A stretch of 64,000 nucleotides of DNA from Vannielia sp. GTDB lineage: Bacteria; Pseudomonadota; Alphaproteobacteria; Rhodobacterales; Rhodobacteraceae. Where the stretch lies: NCBI RefSeq assembly GCF_029212645.1, contig NZ_JARGND010000016.1, positions 1 through 64,000 on the forward strand, in the 5' to 3' direction. Numbering within the stretch: the stretch's first letter is position 1; each line of letters begins with the position of its first letter. The notes under the pieces were generated by a model. The model saw only the letters and a program-made list of their open reading frames with translations. It did no database searches and was not told where the DNA came from. The translations under genes and the position numbers were made by a program. Shown piece after piece: positions 53,201 to 60,873 of the stretch.

Positions 53201-53987
53201 CGCGGGTGGTGCGATCTTTGGGTACAATACCGGCACGACCGAACAGGATGTGTTCCGCACCGATTTTGTAAACGGTACGCCGACTCTGGGTGACTATCGT
53301 TCGACCACCAAAGCGGACTTCTCGCAGAGCTATGTTGGGGGATACGTGGCGCTGGCGAAGGACGCTTACTCAGCCGACCTTCAGTTGCGGTTCGAGAATG
53401 CCGACTTTGAGTTCGACAACGCAGAGCTTGGTTTGTTTGGTGCGGAAACCTCCAGCGAGTCTGTCTCTGTCTCGGGATCGGTCAGCTACAGCTACCCGCT
53501 GACGGATGATCTGACGCTGGTGCCAACGGTTGGCTTTGGGATTACCCGGTCGGAGACCGACTCCATCACCTTCCGCAACACCGGCACCGGCTCTGACCCC
53601 GACCCGGCCAACACCCGTGACACCGATGTGCTCACCTTCGACGAGCACACCACCAAGATCGGCTTTATCGGGGCCACATTGGCCAAAACCACCGTGGGTG
53701 AAGCGGGTGACAGCGCGATCAACAAGTTCGTGACCGCCACCTACTACGGTGACTTCAGCGACGATCAAACCGCACTCTTCACCGCCGAGAACGGCACCAC
53801 GCGGGCGATTTCCACGGAGCCGCTGGGGGACTTTGGCGAGCTTTCGGTGGGTCTGAGCTACATCAAGATCCTTGACGGCCAGGTCGGCAAGGCCAAGCAG
53901 CTGAACGCTTCGGCACGGATTGACGGGCGGTTCTCGGACAACGTGGACGCTCTTTCGATCACCGCTCAGGTTCGGCTGCAATTCTGA
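44202..53987 (+). CDS. Giant autotransporter adhesin (type Va)
   Basis: 3261 residues. The start at 44202 (MRADFIAKNAISETAITAGQ) gives an extended ~58-residue signal region; a start at 44289 would leave a conventional signal peptide (MLRRRCRARILSTTAIAAVLALGLAAQDASA). The passenger (about 60-2920) is a Thr/Gly/Asn/Asp-rich series of short TNxGTVTxxG strands with no cysteine, the composition expected of a right-handed beta-helix. It includes 112-residue nearly exact tandem units. The last ~330 residues are an autotransporter beta-barrel (GGWARFTGGKASGTA..., FGYNTGTTEQDVF, SYVGGYVALAKDAYSADLQLRFENADFEFDN, SVSVSGSVSYSYPLTDDLTLVPTVGFGITRSETD) ending in ITAQVRLQF with the terminal Phe. It sits between the two T6SS halves. 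A terminator follows. Confidence 0.9.
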   Translation: MRADFIAKNAISETAITAGQGHNGHRGEAMLRRRCRARILSTTAIAAVLALGLAAQDASAQATLYWDGSVDVIGSSDADGGGGIWNNDPGNENWDTTATSVPGPPNATAFTDGDNAVFGATGGTVTVDGGGVTVGNVQVDVDGYTITGDALTMAADQSITVTNAGETLVVDSNVDATGFTLTYAGAGNVTQNGDTTATSVALTDTVSVTNGGAMAAAVDVAAGTSLTNDGGITGDVDVSGTFTNSSTGLVDGAVGVQSGGTANIEGTTTNTAGITGNVTNAGTVDFTGATDIGGNLEQNGGTAIAVDNDVTLGGSLVVDSGVVNVATGATLTSTTQATTQSAGTIDVASGATLDVTGTNVYVFEGTLGNAGTITGDTVIGGGGGATFTSSGLLDGTVSLGSGSTANLEGVSGDTAGITGDLNLTGGAVTMTGALDVGGATNVQTSNLNVTEDFSTATMVIGDTVNTPSVTVSGSTTLTATDAGAGAITINSGTLDNSAGGTVAGNITLNGTGNASVLTSNGFIDGDVTGDGTLTLSGTGATGGVSGDLTVTGGTFAMGGDLEVGGNVDTTAITLDLVGGLTSTTGDVTVGDLSMTDVNLGVADAASITASAGSVSLGGVITTAALDTLTITAADITLATGFDNTTSNLGTLTFVTGSITTEIDYTINADFDYDLTADGATVDILGGVNANGNDISVVNGGTLQAAGTLTNVGTLSAADTSVLDVDTTNLTADAMTLSGDATGTFGNGILSNSVTVANALTVSDNADLNVTVGTGFSAGSMDLSGTGTVTVGGILQGTGNTIDNDMTINIGIAAIVADAGDINNDTVDDANSGIINFNGNNGILTAGTSGTGNLTNDNQGEINVTAAGTNASILSGEAITNTGDAVINIDASGTDISAGTDFTNSGNAIVNVNIGATDLTAGAGAITNTGNAAINVAVGATLNLDSSTDNIIISGGTIDNDGTLNAAGETITISGTGTLDNSSILLGGVTATTIANDSGTLTNTGILTANVTNSGTANLEGTITGSLTNSGSGAITLTGNLGAASYTHGGTSTTDFGTNAATLTTIGDVVANADLTVEAGGGINAGGIFNVNAGTTTNQGTVNVLIGDLNVADGATFDADGGATTVAGLDVEDTGIVTNSGVFQATGNVENDGAITSTAGSFTVTGNVTGAGVNGGQTGEITNAGSSLMTVTGTLDNNEGAVENASSADMNLSGGFDDQEASGTLTLTGTGNINITTATGNAGDIEIDAAAAGDIIITGAITNNSGTIVNNGGLGADITAGDATGNSGTIENAGAGDLTIALANANSGSLTNSGTGTFNATLATDNTGTIENTGAGDMIFTGAIDQGDGGIIDQSGAGTLTTTGITNNGDFSAVTVSDGTLSTGTFLNVDATATVNVTGGILDVTGGTFDNIGGTVTIDAGGEVQAATAFNNDDQLVMTGGQLDTTVLTNIGNVDAAGDITGIVNSTAGTFDVTGNLTVGGAFTASGLTDLDVAGGAALTVTGNFTFTSLTNGTAGTGSAISGDSVIFGGATFTTDGDITETGGDGIVAVASGGLVTTANAVINNSVTVAIGATLTNGGQVDGSVILTGLTSVLTSTNDITGDVTNDGTATLSGTVGGTVTNQGTGNVQLGGALDVAGDFINTGAATIGTVPGTSALDGNTLTLSGAGATFQQASSVDLVLAAGDTITGAAADFDNDSVTTNGGTISVATLTNDGTFTNTGTTTLSGAATNNTGATLETSGTFTSVGLTNDAVVNITGGTASLGDVTNTAPGVITVSNAATVTGGNMNDNNGEFYHDGSGDVTFSGTLNDNTGIIVVTSTGNLMAGNVDNNAAIIGLITGSTGNITLGDVTNQAGSGLVGGSGSGTFSANSITGNAGTIIADTDTSIDVTGDIENTGGSLEVSTSGTVSAANVINNGAGSDVTVTTGLVDVAGAVTNTIGSIDVNGGELQATTLNNASGQVVTIAGGLVDADVTNEGSVVAAGTAPTEGIEGDLTNQNGGTLTLTGDLDVTGTLTQSTGAGALTLASNTLSVGNAAINADTTVTDGTLAVTSNLDIALGATLTVDDTVTTDTANNQGTLDVTATGDFMATGDVASDGTITNAGTIDIDGSVTGTGSITNDNLMDVALALTNGDVTNSGTLTVGTDLTTTTTLDNTGTVTAASASVGTDLTNGVGAALTTTGDTSVGGTTTNDGTVTAGGTFTGTGDVTNSATGTITATGDVTASADLTNDNTVESTSGAVVVGNDLTNTNTVTAATDVTVGGNATNSGTVTATAGALDVTGDLGNTGTVTAGTDATVGGTTTNDGTVTAGGDFAGTGDVTNNVGAAITAGGNVTAGAALTNDGDVTATSGDVDVTGDLTNNSMVLADGSVTVGGNATNSGTVTATTGAVDVTGDLGNTGTVTAGTDATVGGTTTNDGTVTAGGDFAGTGDVTNSVGAAITAGGSVTAGAALTNDGDVTATSGDVAVTGDLANTSTVLADGSVTVGGNATNSGTVTATTGALDVTGDLGNSGTVTAGTDATVGGTTTNDITGAITVGGGFTGTGAVTNDGSLVVAGDLAAGDTLTNTGIATVGGNATAAGDVDNSGTLTVAGDLTPAANLTNSSDVNVGGTLTTVATTNNSGDLDAAEIANSGSFTNTGTVGADAPVSTFTNTADLVNGPGANLMATTLDTSGTVTNDGTITGTTVNNTGTATNSGTITGGTVNNSGTFNAVGGDILADFDNVGTFNMNGDSGVTGTFTNDGTFNENGANTLSVTGDFVNNADFTLDNGGGISTTAEIENNATISVDGTASTIGGDIDNTGGTIGMLDGAADDVLTVSGTMNGGTLSFDADLSGAGATDLLNVGALTGTVTFDSNILTVGDVVDLVLVSGDTSGATLAGDVSLGVVDELTYVLQNDGTGINITTDIGSGSVAVAGNISLVQSLIGTIVNRPSSPFVSGLAYEDDDNCGTGGWARFTGGKASGTARTNNGTSNLPSTVDATFYGLTGGVDYGCFDTGGGQFDIAGGAIFGYNTGTTEQDVFRTDFVNGTPTLGDYRSTTKADFSQSYVGGYVALAKDAYSADLQLRFENADFEFDNAELGLFGAETSSESVSVSGSVSYSYPLTDDLTLVPTVGFGITRSETDSITFRNTGTGSDPDPANTRDTDVLTFDEHTTKIGFIGATLAKTTVGEAGDSAINKFVTATYYGDFSDDQTALFTAENGTTRAISTEPLGDFGELSVGLSYIKILDGQVGKAKQLNASARIDGRFSDNVDALSITAQVRLQF
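50979..51776 (+). repeat. 336-bp near-identical tandem repeat in the autotransporter passenger
   Basis: Copies begin at 50979, 51315 and 51651 (period exactly 336 bases, 112 codons); the third is partial. Each begins GGNATNSGTVTATxGAxDVTGDLGN and runs through TVGGTTTNDGTVTAGGDFAGTGDVTN. Most differences between copies are single bases, so duplication is recent or kept alike by recombination. Confidence 0.92.
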
Positions 53988-54017
53988 TCGGGGCGTGAGC
54001 TCAGCGTGACAATCGAG

Positions 54018-54047
54018 CGGGGTGCCCTTGCGGCACCCCGTTTGTTT
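54018..54047 (+). terminator. Intrinsic terminator after the giant autotransporter
   Basis: Perfect 9-base stem CGGGGTGCC/GGCACCCCG with a 5-base loop, followed by TTTGTTT, 31 bases after the stop codon. It separates the adhesin from the tssK operon. Confidence 0.88.
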
Positions 54048-54174
54048 CTGGCAAGGTGCCACACGGGGCGATCAAGATTTGCAAGACCCTGTCAGATATT
54101 TGTGCCTTTCGGGCGGGGGCTTTCCCTGCCAGTATATTGTGAAACGAAAATTGGAATGTGGTAGCGAACCCTAG

Positions 54175-55506
54175 ATGTCATGGTTTTCAAAAGTCGCATG
54201 GAAAGAGGGGCTTTTCCTTCAGCCCCATCACTTCCAACAGAGTGACCGCTATTTCGAGAAGCTTGTTGAGGCGCGCACCCGGCTAGCCTCGCCATACCCC
54301 TGGGGCTTTTCGCAGATCGAGATTGACCGCGACGTGGCGCAGCAAACCAAGTTTGGCCTGCGCTCGGCGACCGGTATCTTCCCCGATGGCACCCCGTTTG
54401 ACATGCCCGGCATCAGCCAGTTGCCGGATCCGGTGGAGATTCCTGAAGGCTCCGAGGGCCTGTCAGTTTGGCTGACGATGCCGATGACGCAGGTGAATGG
54501 CCGCGAGGTGGGCACCGATGACGAGGCCTCTCGCGCCGCCCGCTACAGGCTGTCCGCAGAAACCGTGGCCGACAGCACCGCCTCGATGCGGCTGGAGGAG
54601 GCCATTGAGGTGGCCCATCCGCGGGTTGAGTTTGATGTGCGCAAGACCGAGAAGCCCGGTTACAACTGCCTGCGGCTCGCCAAGGTGGTTGAGGTGCGCG
54701 ACAAGAACGTCATCTTTGACGAAAAGTTCGCCCCGCCGGTGTTGACGGTGCAGGCGCACCCGGTTGTTGCGGGCTGGATCGAGCGCGTTGTTGGCTGGGT
54801 CGAGACCAAGCTGGAGAGCCTTGCGCGCTATGCCTCCGACCCCTCCTCGGGCGGCGGCTTGCAGGCGACCGATTACTTTATGCTGCTGGTGCTGAACCGT
54901 GAGATCGGCCTGCTGCGCCACTACCGGCACAGCCGTTTCATCCACCCCGAAGAACTGTACCAGTTGTTCCTGCGCCTTGCCGGCGAATTGTGGACATTTG
55001 ACAAGGACCGCCTTGCGCCCGAATATAAGCCCTACGATCAGGACAACCTTGAAGAGGTGTTTGAGCCGATCACCCGCGATATCCAGCGGCTTCTCAGCCG
55101 GGATGTGGGGCGCGCGGTGCGGCTGGATCTGCAAGAACTGCACCCCGGCAGCTTTATTGCCAAGGTCACCGACCGCAACCTGTTCCGCGATGCGAGCTTT
55201 GTGATCGAGGTGAGCGCCGACAAGCCGCTGACACAGATCCAGCAGCAGTTCCCGGCGCTTTGTAAAGTTGGCCCGAACACCCAGATGAATGCTATCGTGA
55301 ATAGCGCCCTGCCGGGACTGGAACTGGTGCACCTGCCAACGCCACCACGCCAGATCCGCGCCGTTTCGAGCCACGTTTACTTCAACATCGACAAGAACAA
55401 TCCGATGTGGCGTGAGTTTTCGACGGCCCCCGCGATCGGGATGCATTTCGCCGGCGATTGGCCCGATCTCAAGCTTGAGCTCTGGGGCATCCAGGAGAAC
55501 CGCTAA
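54175..55506 (+). CDS. tssK: T6SS baseplate-membrane connector TssK
   Basis: 443 residues of the ImpJ/VasE family: MSWFSKVAWKEGLFLQPHHFQQSDRYFEKLVEARTR at the start, LRHYRHSRFIHPEELYQLFLRLAGELWTFD, FEPITRDIQRLLSRDVGRAV, and the C-terminal LPGLELVHLPTPPRQIRAVSSHVYFNIDKNNPMWREF with FAGDWPDLKLELWGIQ. TssK trimers link the TssFG wedges to the TssLM membrane complex. It opens the plus-strand T6SS operon; no strong Shine-Dalgarno is seen. Its stop overlaps the tssL start by one base (TAATG). Confidence 0.96.
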   Translation: MSWFSKVAWKEGLFLQPHHFQQSDRYFEKLVEARTRLASPYPWGFSQIEIDRDVAQQTKFGLRSATGIFPDGTPFDMPGISQLPDPVEIPEGSEGLSVWLTMPMTQVNGREVGTDDEASRAARYRLSAETVADSTASMRLEEAIEVAHPRVEFDVRKTEKPGYNCLRLAKVVEVRDKNVIFDEKFAPPVLTVQAHPVVAGWIERVVGWVETKLESLARYASDPSSGGGLQATDYFMLLVLNREIGLLRHYRHSRFIHPEELYQLFLRLAGELWTFDKDRLAPEYKPYDQDNLEEVFEPITRDIQRLLSRDVGRAVRLDLQELHPGSFIAKVTDRNLFRDASFVIEVSADKPLTQIQQQFPALCKVGPNTQMNAIVNSALPGLELVHLPTPPRQIRAVSSHVYFNIDKNNPMWREFSTAPAIGMHFAGDWPDLKLELWGIQENR

Positions 55507-57209
55507 TGAGCGATGAAAAGGACTCCGGCAAGACAGTCATCCGCCCGATGCCGGGCGGCGGCTTTGGCCAGAAGCCGCAACAGGGCGGCGGCGGCCAACC
55601 GGCCGGGGGTGGCAGCCAGAAAACCGTGATCGGAGGCTCCATGCCCGCCGCTGGCGGCTGGAACACGCCGGGGCAGGGCGCGGCGCAGCAGCCCCCCGGT
55701 GGCGGCTGGTCCGCGCCGCCACAACAACCGGCGCAACCGCCGCAGCAGCCCGGCGGAGCAGATCCCTGGGGCGGTGCTGGTGGGGGCGGACAGGCGCCGC
55801 AGCAACCGCCAAGCCCCGGCTTTGGCGGTGGCGGTGCGGGAGGCTTTGGCGGCCCGCAAGACCACCAGAACGCTGCCGAGTGGATGGGGGCCAAAACCAC
55901 GCAGGAAGGCTTCTTCCCCGAGATCAGCCGCGAGCAGCCCATCCAGCGCGCGCCGGTCAAGAAGATCAGCCTTGATGCCGCGCTTGAGGCCAAGACAAGC
56001 GGCATGTCCGCGGATGCCAACCCGATTGTTGCGTCCTCGGCCTCGCTGCTCATCCTGTTTGGCCGCTTGCGCAGCCAGGTGGTGGATATGCACGCCGTGC
56101 CGCTGATGCAGCACGTCACCGAAGAGATCGAGGCCGCCGAGGCCAAGATGCTGGAAGCGGGCGTGGACCAGACCGATGCGCTGATTGCCAAATACTGCAT
56201 CTGTGGCACCGCGGACGATATCGTGCAAAACCTGCCCGGCACCGACCGGGGTGTTTGGCTGCAATATTCGATGGTTGCGCGGTTCTTCAACAAGCGGACC
56301 TCGGGCGTGGGCTTCTTTCAGGAGGTCGACAAGGCGCTCCAGAACCCGATCCATAAATACCACCTGCTTGAGCTGATGCTGATCTGCTTGCAGCTTGGCT
56401 TTGAGGGGCAGTTTCGCGCCATGCAGGGCGGCGATGTGAGCCTCCAGCAATATAAGCGCAACATTTATGAGGCGCTGCGCCGGGTGAAGCCGCGCGGCGA
56501 CGACGATATCAGCCCGCGCTGGAAGGGCGTGGAAATGGCCGCGCGGCGGTCATTCTCGAAGGTGCCGGTTTGGGCCTATGCGATCCTGGCGATGGCGGTT
56601 TTGGCGGGCGCCTACTTTGGGATGCGGTTCTTGCTGCTCAACGAGGGCAATGAGCTGACCACCAACATGCGCTCGCTGCACCCGACCGAGATGATCGAAC
56701 TGGTGCGCCGCACCAGTGGCCCGGTCGCCCCGCCGCCGCTGCCGCCGGTGATCGAGACCACGCAGCTTGACCGGCTGGAAGAGGCCTTTGCCGGGAATGA
56801 GGCTATCGCGGTTTCGGCCAAGGGTGATTTCATTGTGATCGAGCTGAACAACTCGATCCTGTTTGATAGTGGCCGCGCCGAGGTGAAGGATGATTTCATC
56901 GCGATTGGCGAGAGCATTGCGCAGGTTCTGGAGCAGGAGCCAGGCCCGATCCGGATGATTGGCCACACCGACAGCGATCAGCTTTCAGGCCGGGGCAAAT
57001 ACAAGAACAATTTCGAGCTGTCGGTCGCCCGCGCCAAGAGCGTGGCCGGGGTGATCACGCCGCTGTTGTCGGTGCCTGAGCGGGTGGAAGTGGATGGGCG
57101 CGGCGAAGATGAGCCGTTGGCCTCGAACGACACCTCGGAGGGCAAGGCCCAGAACCGGCGGGTGGAAATTATGATCCAACGTGAAGAGACGCTGGACAAA
57201 GAGATTTGA
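55506..57209 (+). CDS. tssL: T6SS membrane protein TssL with C-terminal OmpA domain
   Basis: 567 residues. The first ~115 residues are a Gly/Pro/Gln-rich cytoplasmic tail with two similar motifs, DSGKTVIRP (Thr10) and GSQKTVIGG (Thr40). The DotU/ImpK cytoplasmic domain spans about 170-335 (NPIVASSASLLILFGRLRSQ, YCICGTADDIV, FNKRTSGVGFFQEVDKAL, LELMLICLQLGFEGQFR). One membrane helix lies near 355-378 (PVWAYAILAMAVLAGAYFGMRFLL). The periplasmic C-terminus is an OmpA/MotB domain (ILFDSGRAEVKDDFIAIGESIAQVL, MIGHTDSDQLSGRGKYKNNFELSVARAKSVAG, NRRVEIMI). The fused peptidoglycan-binding domain agrees with a system lacking TssJ. Thr near the N-terminus of Agrobacterium TssL is a known PpkA target. Confidence 0.95.
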   Translation: MSDEKDSGKTVIRPMPGGGFGQKPQQGGGGQPAGGGSQKTVIGGSMPAAGGWNTPGQGAAQQPPGGGWSAPPQQPAQPPQQPGGADPWGGAGGGGQAPQQPPSPGFGGGGAGGFGGPQDHQNAAEWMGAKTTQEGFFPEISREQPIQRAPVKKISLDAALEAKTSGMSADANPIVASSASLLILFGRLRSQVVDMHAVPLMQHVTEEIEAAEAKMLEAGVDQTDALIAKYCICGTADDIVQNLPGTDRGVWLQYSMVARFFNKRTSGVGFFQEVDKALQNPIHKYHLLELMLICLQLGFEGQFRAMQGGDVSLQQYKRNIYEALRRVKPRGDDDISPRWKGVEMAARRSFSKVPVWAYAILAMAVLAGAYFGMRFLLLNEGNELTTNMRSLHPTEMIELVRRTSGPVAPPPLPPVIETTQLDRLEEAFAGNEAIAVSAKGDFIVIELNNSILFDSGRAEVKDDFIAIGESIAQVLEQEPGPIRMIGHTDSDQLSGRGKYKNNFELSVARAKSVAGVITPLLSVPERVEVDGRGEDEPLASNDTSEGKAQNRRVEIMIQREETLDKEI

Positions 57210-57270
57210 CGACCGGCGAGGGACGCCGACAAAACGTGATGCGCCTTATGGGCGAAAGGGTTGAAGAGCT

Positions 57271-60200
57271 ATGAAACGTTGGATCATCGGAACGCTGGTC
57301 GTTTTGTCCCTCATCCTGTGGTTTGCGCTGGTGTGGTTTGCCTTCCCGCTGATCGGATTTGGCGAGGCAACCCCGTTTGACGCGGTTTGGGTGCGCATCC
57401 TGCTGATTGCCGTTGTCTGGCTGACGGTGGGAACCGTGTACCTTGTGAAGTTCCTGCGCCGCCGCAAGGCCGCGAGGGCGCTGGAAGAGGCGATCACCGA
57501 ACAGGAGATCACCGGCGACGGCGAGGTTCTGGGCGAAAAGATGGGCGAGGCGATGAGCGTTCTGAAACAGAGCGCCGGGTCAAAATCCTTCCTCTACGAT
57601 CTGCCGTGGTACATCATCATCGGCCCGCCCGGATCGGGCAAAACCACCGCGCTGCTGAACTCTGGCGTCAAGTTTCCGCTCGCCGAAAAGGGCGAGGGGG
57701 CGGTGGCCGGGGTGGGCGGCACGCGCTATTGCGACTGGTGGTTCAGCGAAGAGGCGGTGCTGATCGACACCGCGGGCCGCTACACCACCCAAGACAGTGA
57801 CGCCGAGGCCGATGGCAAAAGCTGGGCGAGCTTCCTCAAGCTGCTCAAGACCTACCGCGCCAACCAGCCGATCAACGGCGTGATGCTGGCGATCAGCCTG
57901 CAAGAGATCATGACGGCCACACCGGCCGAGATCGAGGCCCACGCCGAGATCATCCGCTCCCGCCTGATGGAAATCCACGACGAGCTCAAGGTGGATTTCC
58001 CGGTTTATGTGCTGTTCACAAAGGCCGATCTGATCAGCGGCTTCATGGAGTTTTTCGGCTCGTTCAGCCAGTCGCGCCGCCAAAAGGTGTGGGGCGCGAC
58101 CTTCCAGACCGACAGCAAGAAAGAGCAGACGGTTGAGCGCTTTGACGAGGAATATCACGCGCTGGTCAACCGCCTGAGCGAAGAGGTGACCGACCGTTTG
58201 CAGGAAGACCCTGACGCGATCAACCGTATTGCGATCTTTGGCTTTCCCGGCCAGGTGGCGATGCTTCAGGACCGGTTGGGTGATTTCATGCGCGGGGTCT
58301 TTGGCCACACGCGCTACAAGGTGGCGGCGAACCTGCGGGGCTTTTACTTTTCGTCCGGCACCCAGGAAGGCACGCCGATTGACCAGGTTCTTGGCTCAAT
58401 GCAGCGCAACTTTGGTGGCATGGCGCAGGGGCAGATGTCGGGCAAGGCGAAGAGCTTTTTCCTGCATGATCTGCTGAAAAAGGTGATCTTTGCCGAGGCC
58501 GGGTGGGTGAGCACCGATAAGCGGGCGGTGCGCCGCGCCGCCATCTGGCGCTATTCGGCGATCTCGGTCATCGTGCTGGCGACGCTGGGGATGCTGGGCC
58601 TTTGGGGCCTTTCCTTCATGCAGAACCGCGAGTTGATTGGCACCGCAGAGGCGGCGATTTCCGATTACGAGCTTTCCGCGCAGGAAGAGATCAACACCGG
58701 CAAGGTTGAGGACATTGATCTGCTGACAGTGCTGCCGCACCTTGAGATGCTGCGCAACATGCCAATGGGGTATGCCGAGGCGCAGCTTGAAAACGACGCG
58801 CCGATCACCGAGAAATTTGGCCTGAGCCAGCGCGGCTCGGTCGAGTCCGCGGCAACGGCGACCTACCGGCAGGCGCTTGAGCGGATGATGCGCTCGCGGA
58901 TCATCCTGCAGCTTGAGCAGCAGCTCGAAAATTTCATCCGCTCCGGCGAGGTGATGGCGGTTTATCGCACGTTGAAGGTGTATAAGCTGCTTGGCGATCT
59001 GGCCCCGCAATCGGATGACGAGTTGATCATCGCCTATTTCCGCGATGACTGGCGGCGCAACACCTACCAGGGCACCAACCCGGCCACCCGCCAGGCGCTG
59101 GAGGACCATCTGGTTGCCATGCTGGAGCTGGCAGCGGTGCAGCAACCGTCGTTTGAGCTGAACGGCGCGCTGATTGATCAGTCCGAGCGGTTGCTGGCGC
59201 GGATGAACGTGGAAGATCAAGCCTATAGCCTGCTTCTGGCAACGGCGGAATTTACCGATATCGAGCCGTTCACCATTGCCAACCGGGCTGGGCGCGACTC
59301 TGATCTGGTGTTTGAAGGGGTCAACGGGGAGGCGCTGGAGGAGTTGGTGATTTCACCGCTCTACACCTATCGCGGCTTCCATGAATTCTTTTTGCCGCAG
59401 TTGAGCCAGATCGCCCAGAACCTGCTGGATGACCAGTGGGTGATGGGCGAATACGCCGCCGAGGCGCAGCTCGAAGACCAGATCGCGGGCCTCGGGCCGA
59501 TCCTGCTGAAGCGCTACGTGAACGACTGGATCGAAGAGTGGGACCGGGTGCTTGGCGCGGTAAAGCTGCGCCCGATGAGCGCCGACAAACCCTCCTATCA
59601 ATCCCTCGCGGCCGCCGCCGCCTCGCGCAGTTCGCCGATCCTGCTCCTGACCGAAGGCATTGCCGCCGAGACCAGCTTGACGGTGGAATACACCAAGGCC
59701 GATGACGAGCCGCCAGCGGGCATTTCGGGCGCGCTGGAAGGCAAGGCCGGAGAAGCGGGCGGCGAATTTTCCAAGCGGGCGGCGCAGATCTTTATCTCGC
59801 GTCAGCAAGGCCTCGCCCGCGTTGGCCTTGATGTGGTGTTCCGCAAAAGCCAGCAACGCGCTGGTGGGAGCGGCGGCAGCGGCGGGCCTGCGCCTTTGCC
59901 CGGCGCCGAGATTGAAAGCTACTATGCCGATTGGCACGATTTGCTGATTGGCGATCAGCCCAACCGGCGGATTGATCTGCTGCTCGCCACCCTTGGGGAC
60001 ATGCAGCGCACGCTCATCACCGCCGTGGATTTCCCCGAAGTGGCCGACAGGGAAATGCCCGCCAACCTTGGGGCGCTCAAGCAGGCCAGCTCGCGCCTGC
60101 CGCGCCCGATGGAGCGGATGATCCAGGAAGCGGTGGATGATTTTGAGGGGGACGCCGCCAACACCTCGGTGGCGCGCCTCAATGAGTTGCTCAACAGCCA

Positions 60201-60870
60201 GGTGACGCAGGTGTGCCAGGCGGTGATCGACAGCAAATTCCCCTTCGCGCAGAACAGTGCGCGTGAGGTTGGGCTGGTGGACTTTGCCAAGCTCTTCGCG
60301 CCACAGGGCGTAATGGACCGGTTCTTCCTCGAAAACCTCAGCCAGTTTGCCGATATCAACGGCACAAGCTGGACGTGGAAGGAAAGCGGGCCGCTGGCGG
60401 GCAAGCTTTCAACCTCGACGCTCAAGCAATTTGAGCGGGCCGCCGCGATCCGGGATGCCTTTTTCCCGACGGGGGGCGGCATTCCGGTGGTGGATATGGA
60501 GGTGGTGCCGACCTCGCTGCACAAGGCGATTGAAACCGCGCAGCTTCAGGTAAACGGCCAGGTTGTGCTAACGCGCCGCCGGGGCAACTCGCCCGCCGCA
60601 ATCAGCTGGCCCGGCTCGCTGGCCGGTGGCTCGACCAGCCTTGTGTTTACTCCCGAAATGCGTGGGCGCAAATCTGACATCAGCGAAGCGGGCGGCTGGG
60701 GCTTTGTGCGGTTCCTCAATGCCGGGCAGCCCAAGGTTTCGGGAAACCAGATTGAGGTGCGCTACAATATCGGCGGTCGCCATATTGCCTATCGGATGAC
60801 GCTGGCCACCCAGAAGAACCCCTTCTTCATGAACGAGCTGACGCAGTTCAAGTGTCCGCAGGGGTTGTAG
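57271..60870 (+). CDS. tssM: T6SS membrane core protein TssM (IcmF)
   Basis: 1199 residues. Two N-terminal membrane helices (about 5-30 and 38-61) precede a cytoplasmic domain with an intact Walker A (IIIGPPGSGKTTALLNSG, about 118-125) and IDTAGRYTTQD; a third membrane helix lies at about 427-450 (YSAISVIVLATLGMLGLWGLSFM). The large periplasmic part contains the IcmF-related and TssM C-terminal domains (TYQGTNPATRQALEDHLVAMLEL, FAKLFAPQGVMDRFFLENLSQFAD, FRKSQQ...ISWPGSLAGGSTSLVFTPE, GGWGFVRFLNAGQPKVSGNQIEVRYNIGGRHIAYRM). It forms the trans-envelope channel with TssL. A 61-base gap follows tssL. Confidence 0.96.
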   Translation: MKRWIIGTLVVLSLILWFALVWFAFPLIGFGEATPFDAVWVRILLIAVVWLTVGTVYLVKFLRRRKAARALEEAITEQEITGDGEVLGEKMGEAMSVLKQSAGSKSFLYDLPWYIIIGPPGSGKTTALLNSGVKFPLAEKGEGAVAGVGGTRYCDWWFSEEAVLIDTAGRYTTQDSDAEADGKSWASFLKLLKTYRANQPINGVMLAISLQEIMTATPAEIEAHAEIIRSRLMEIHDELKVDFPVYVLFTKADLISGFMEFFGSFSQSRRQKVWGATFQTDSKKEQTVERFDEEYHALVNRLSEEVTDRLQEDPDAINRIAIFGFPGQVAMLQDRLGDFMRGVFGHTRYKVAANLRGFYFSSGTQEGTPIDQVLGSMQRNFGGMAQGQMSGKAKSFFLHDLLKKVIFAEAGWVSTDKRAVRRAAIWRYSAISVIVLATLGMLGLWGLSFMQNRELIGTAEAAISDYELSAQEEINTGKVEDIDLLTVLPHLEMLRNMPMGYAEAQLENDAPITEKFGLSQRGSVESAATATYRQALERMMRSRIILQLEQQLENFIRSGEVMAVYRTLKVYKLLGDLAPQSDDELIIAYFRDDWRRNTYQGTNPATRQALEDHLVAMLELAAVQQPSFELNGALIDQSERLLARMNVEDQAYSLLLATAEFTDIEPFTIANRAGRDSDLVFEGVNGEALEELVISPLYTYRGFHEFFLPQLSQIAQNLLDDQWVMGEYAAEAQLEDQIAGLGPILLKRYVNDWIEEWDRVLGAVKLRPMSADKPSYQSLAAAAASRSSPILLLTEGIAAETSLTVEYTKADDEPPAGISGALEGKAGEAGGEFSKRAAQIFISRQQGLARVGLDVVFRKSQQRAGGSGGSGGPAPLPGAEIESYYADWHDLLIGDQPNRRIDLLLATLGDMQRTLITAVDFPEVADREMPANLGALKQASSRLPRPMERMIQEAVDDFEGDAANTSVARLNELLNSQVTQVCQAVIDSKFPFAQNSAREVGLVDFAKLFAPQGVMDRFFLENLSQFADINGTSWTWKESGPLAGKLSTSTLKQFERAAAIRDAFFPTGGGIPVVDMEVVPTSLHKAIETAQLQVNGQVVLTRRRGNSPAAISWPGSLAGGSTSLVFTPEMRGRKSDISEAGGWGFVRFLNAGQPKVSGNQIEVRYNIGGRHIAYRMTLATQKNPFFMNELTQFKCPQGL

Positions 60871-60873
60871 AGC

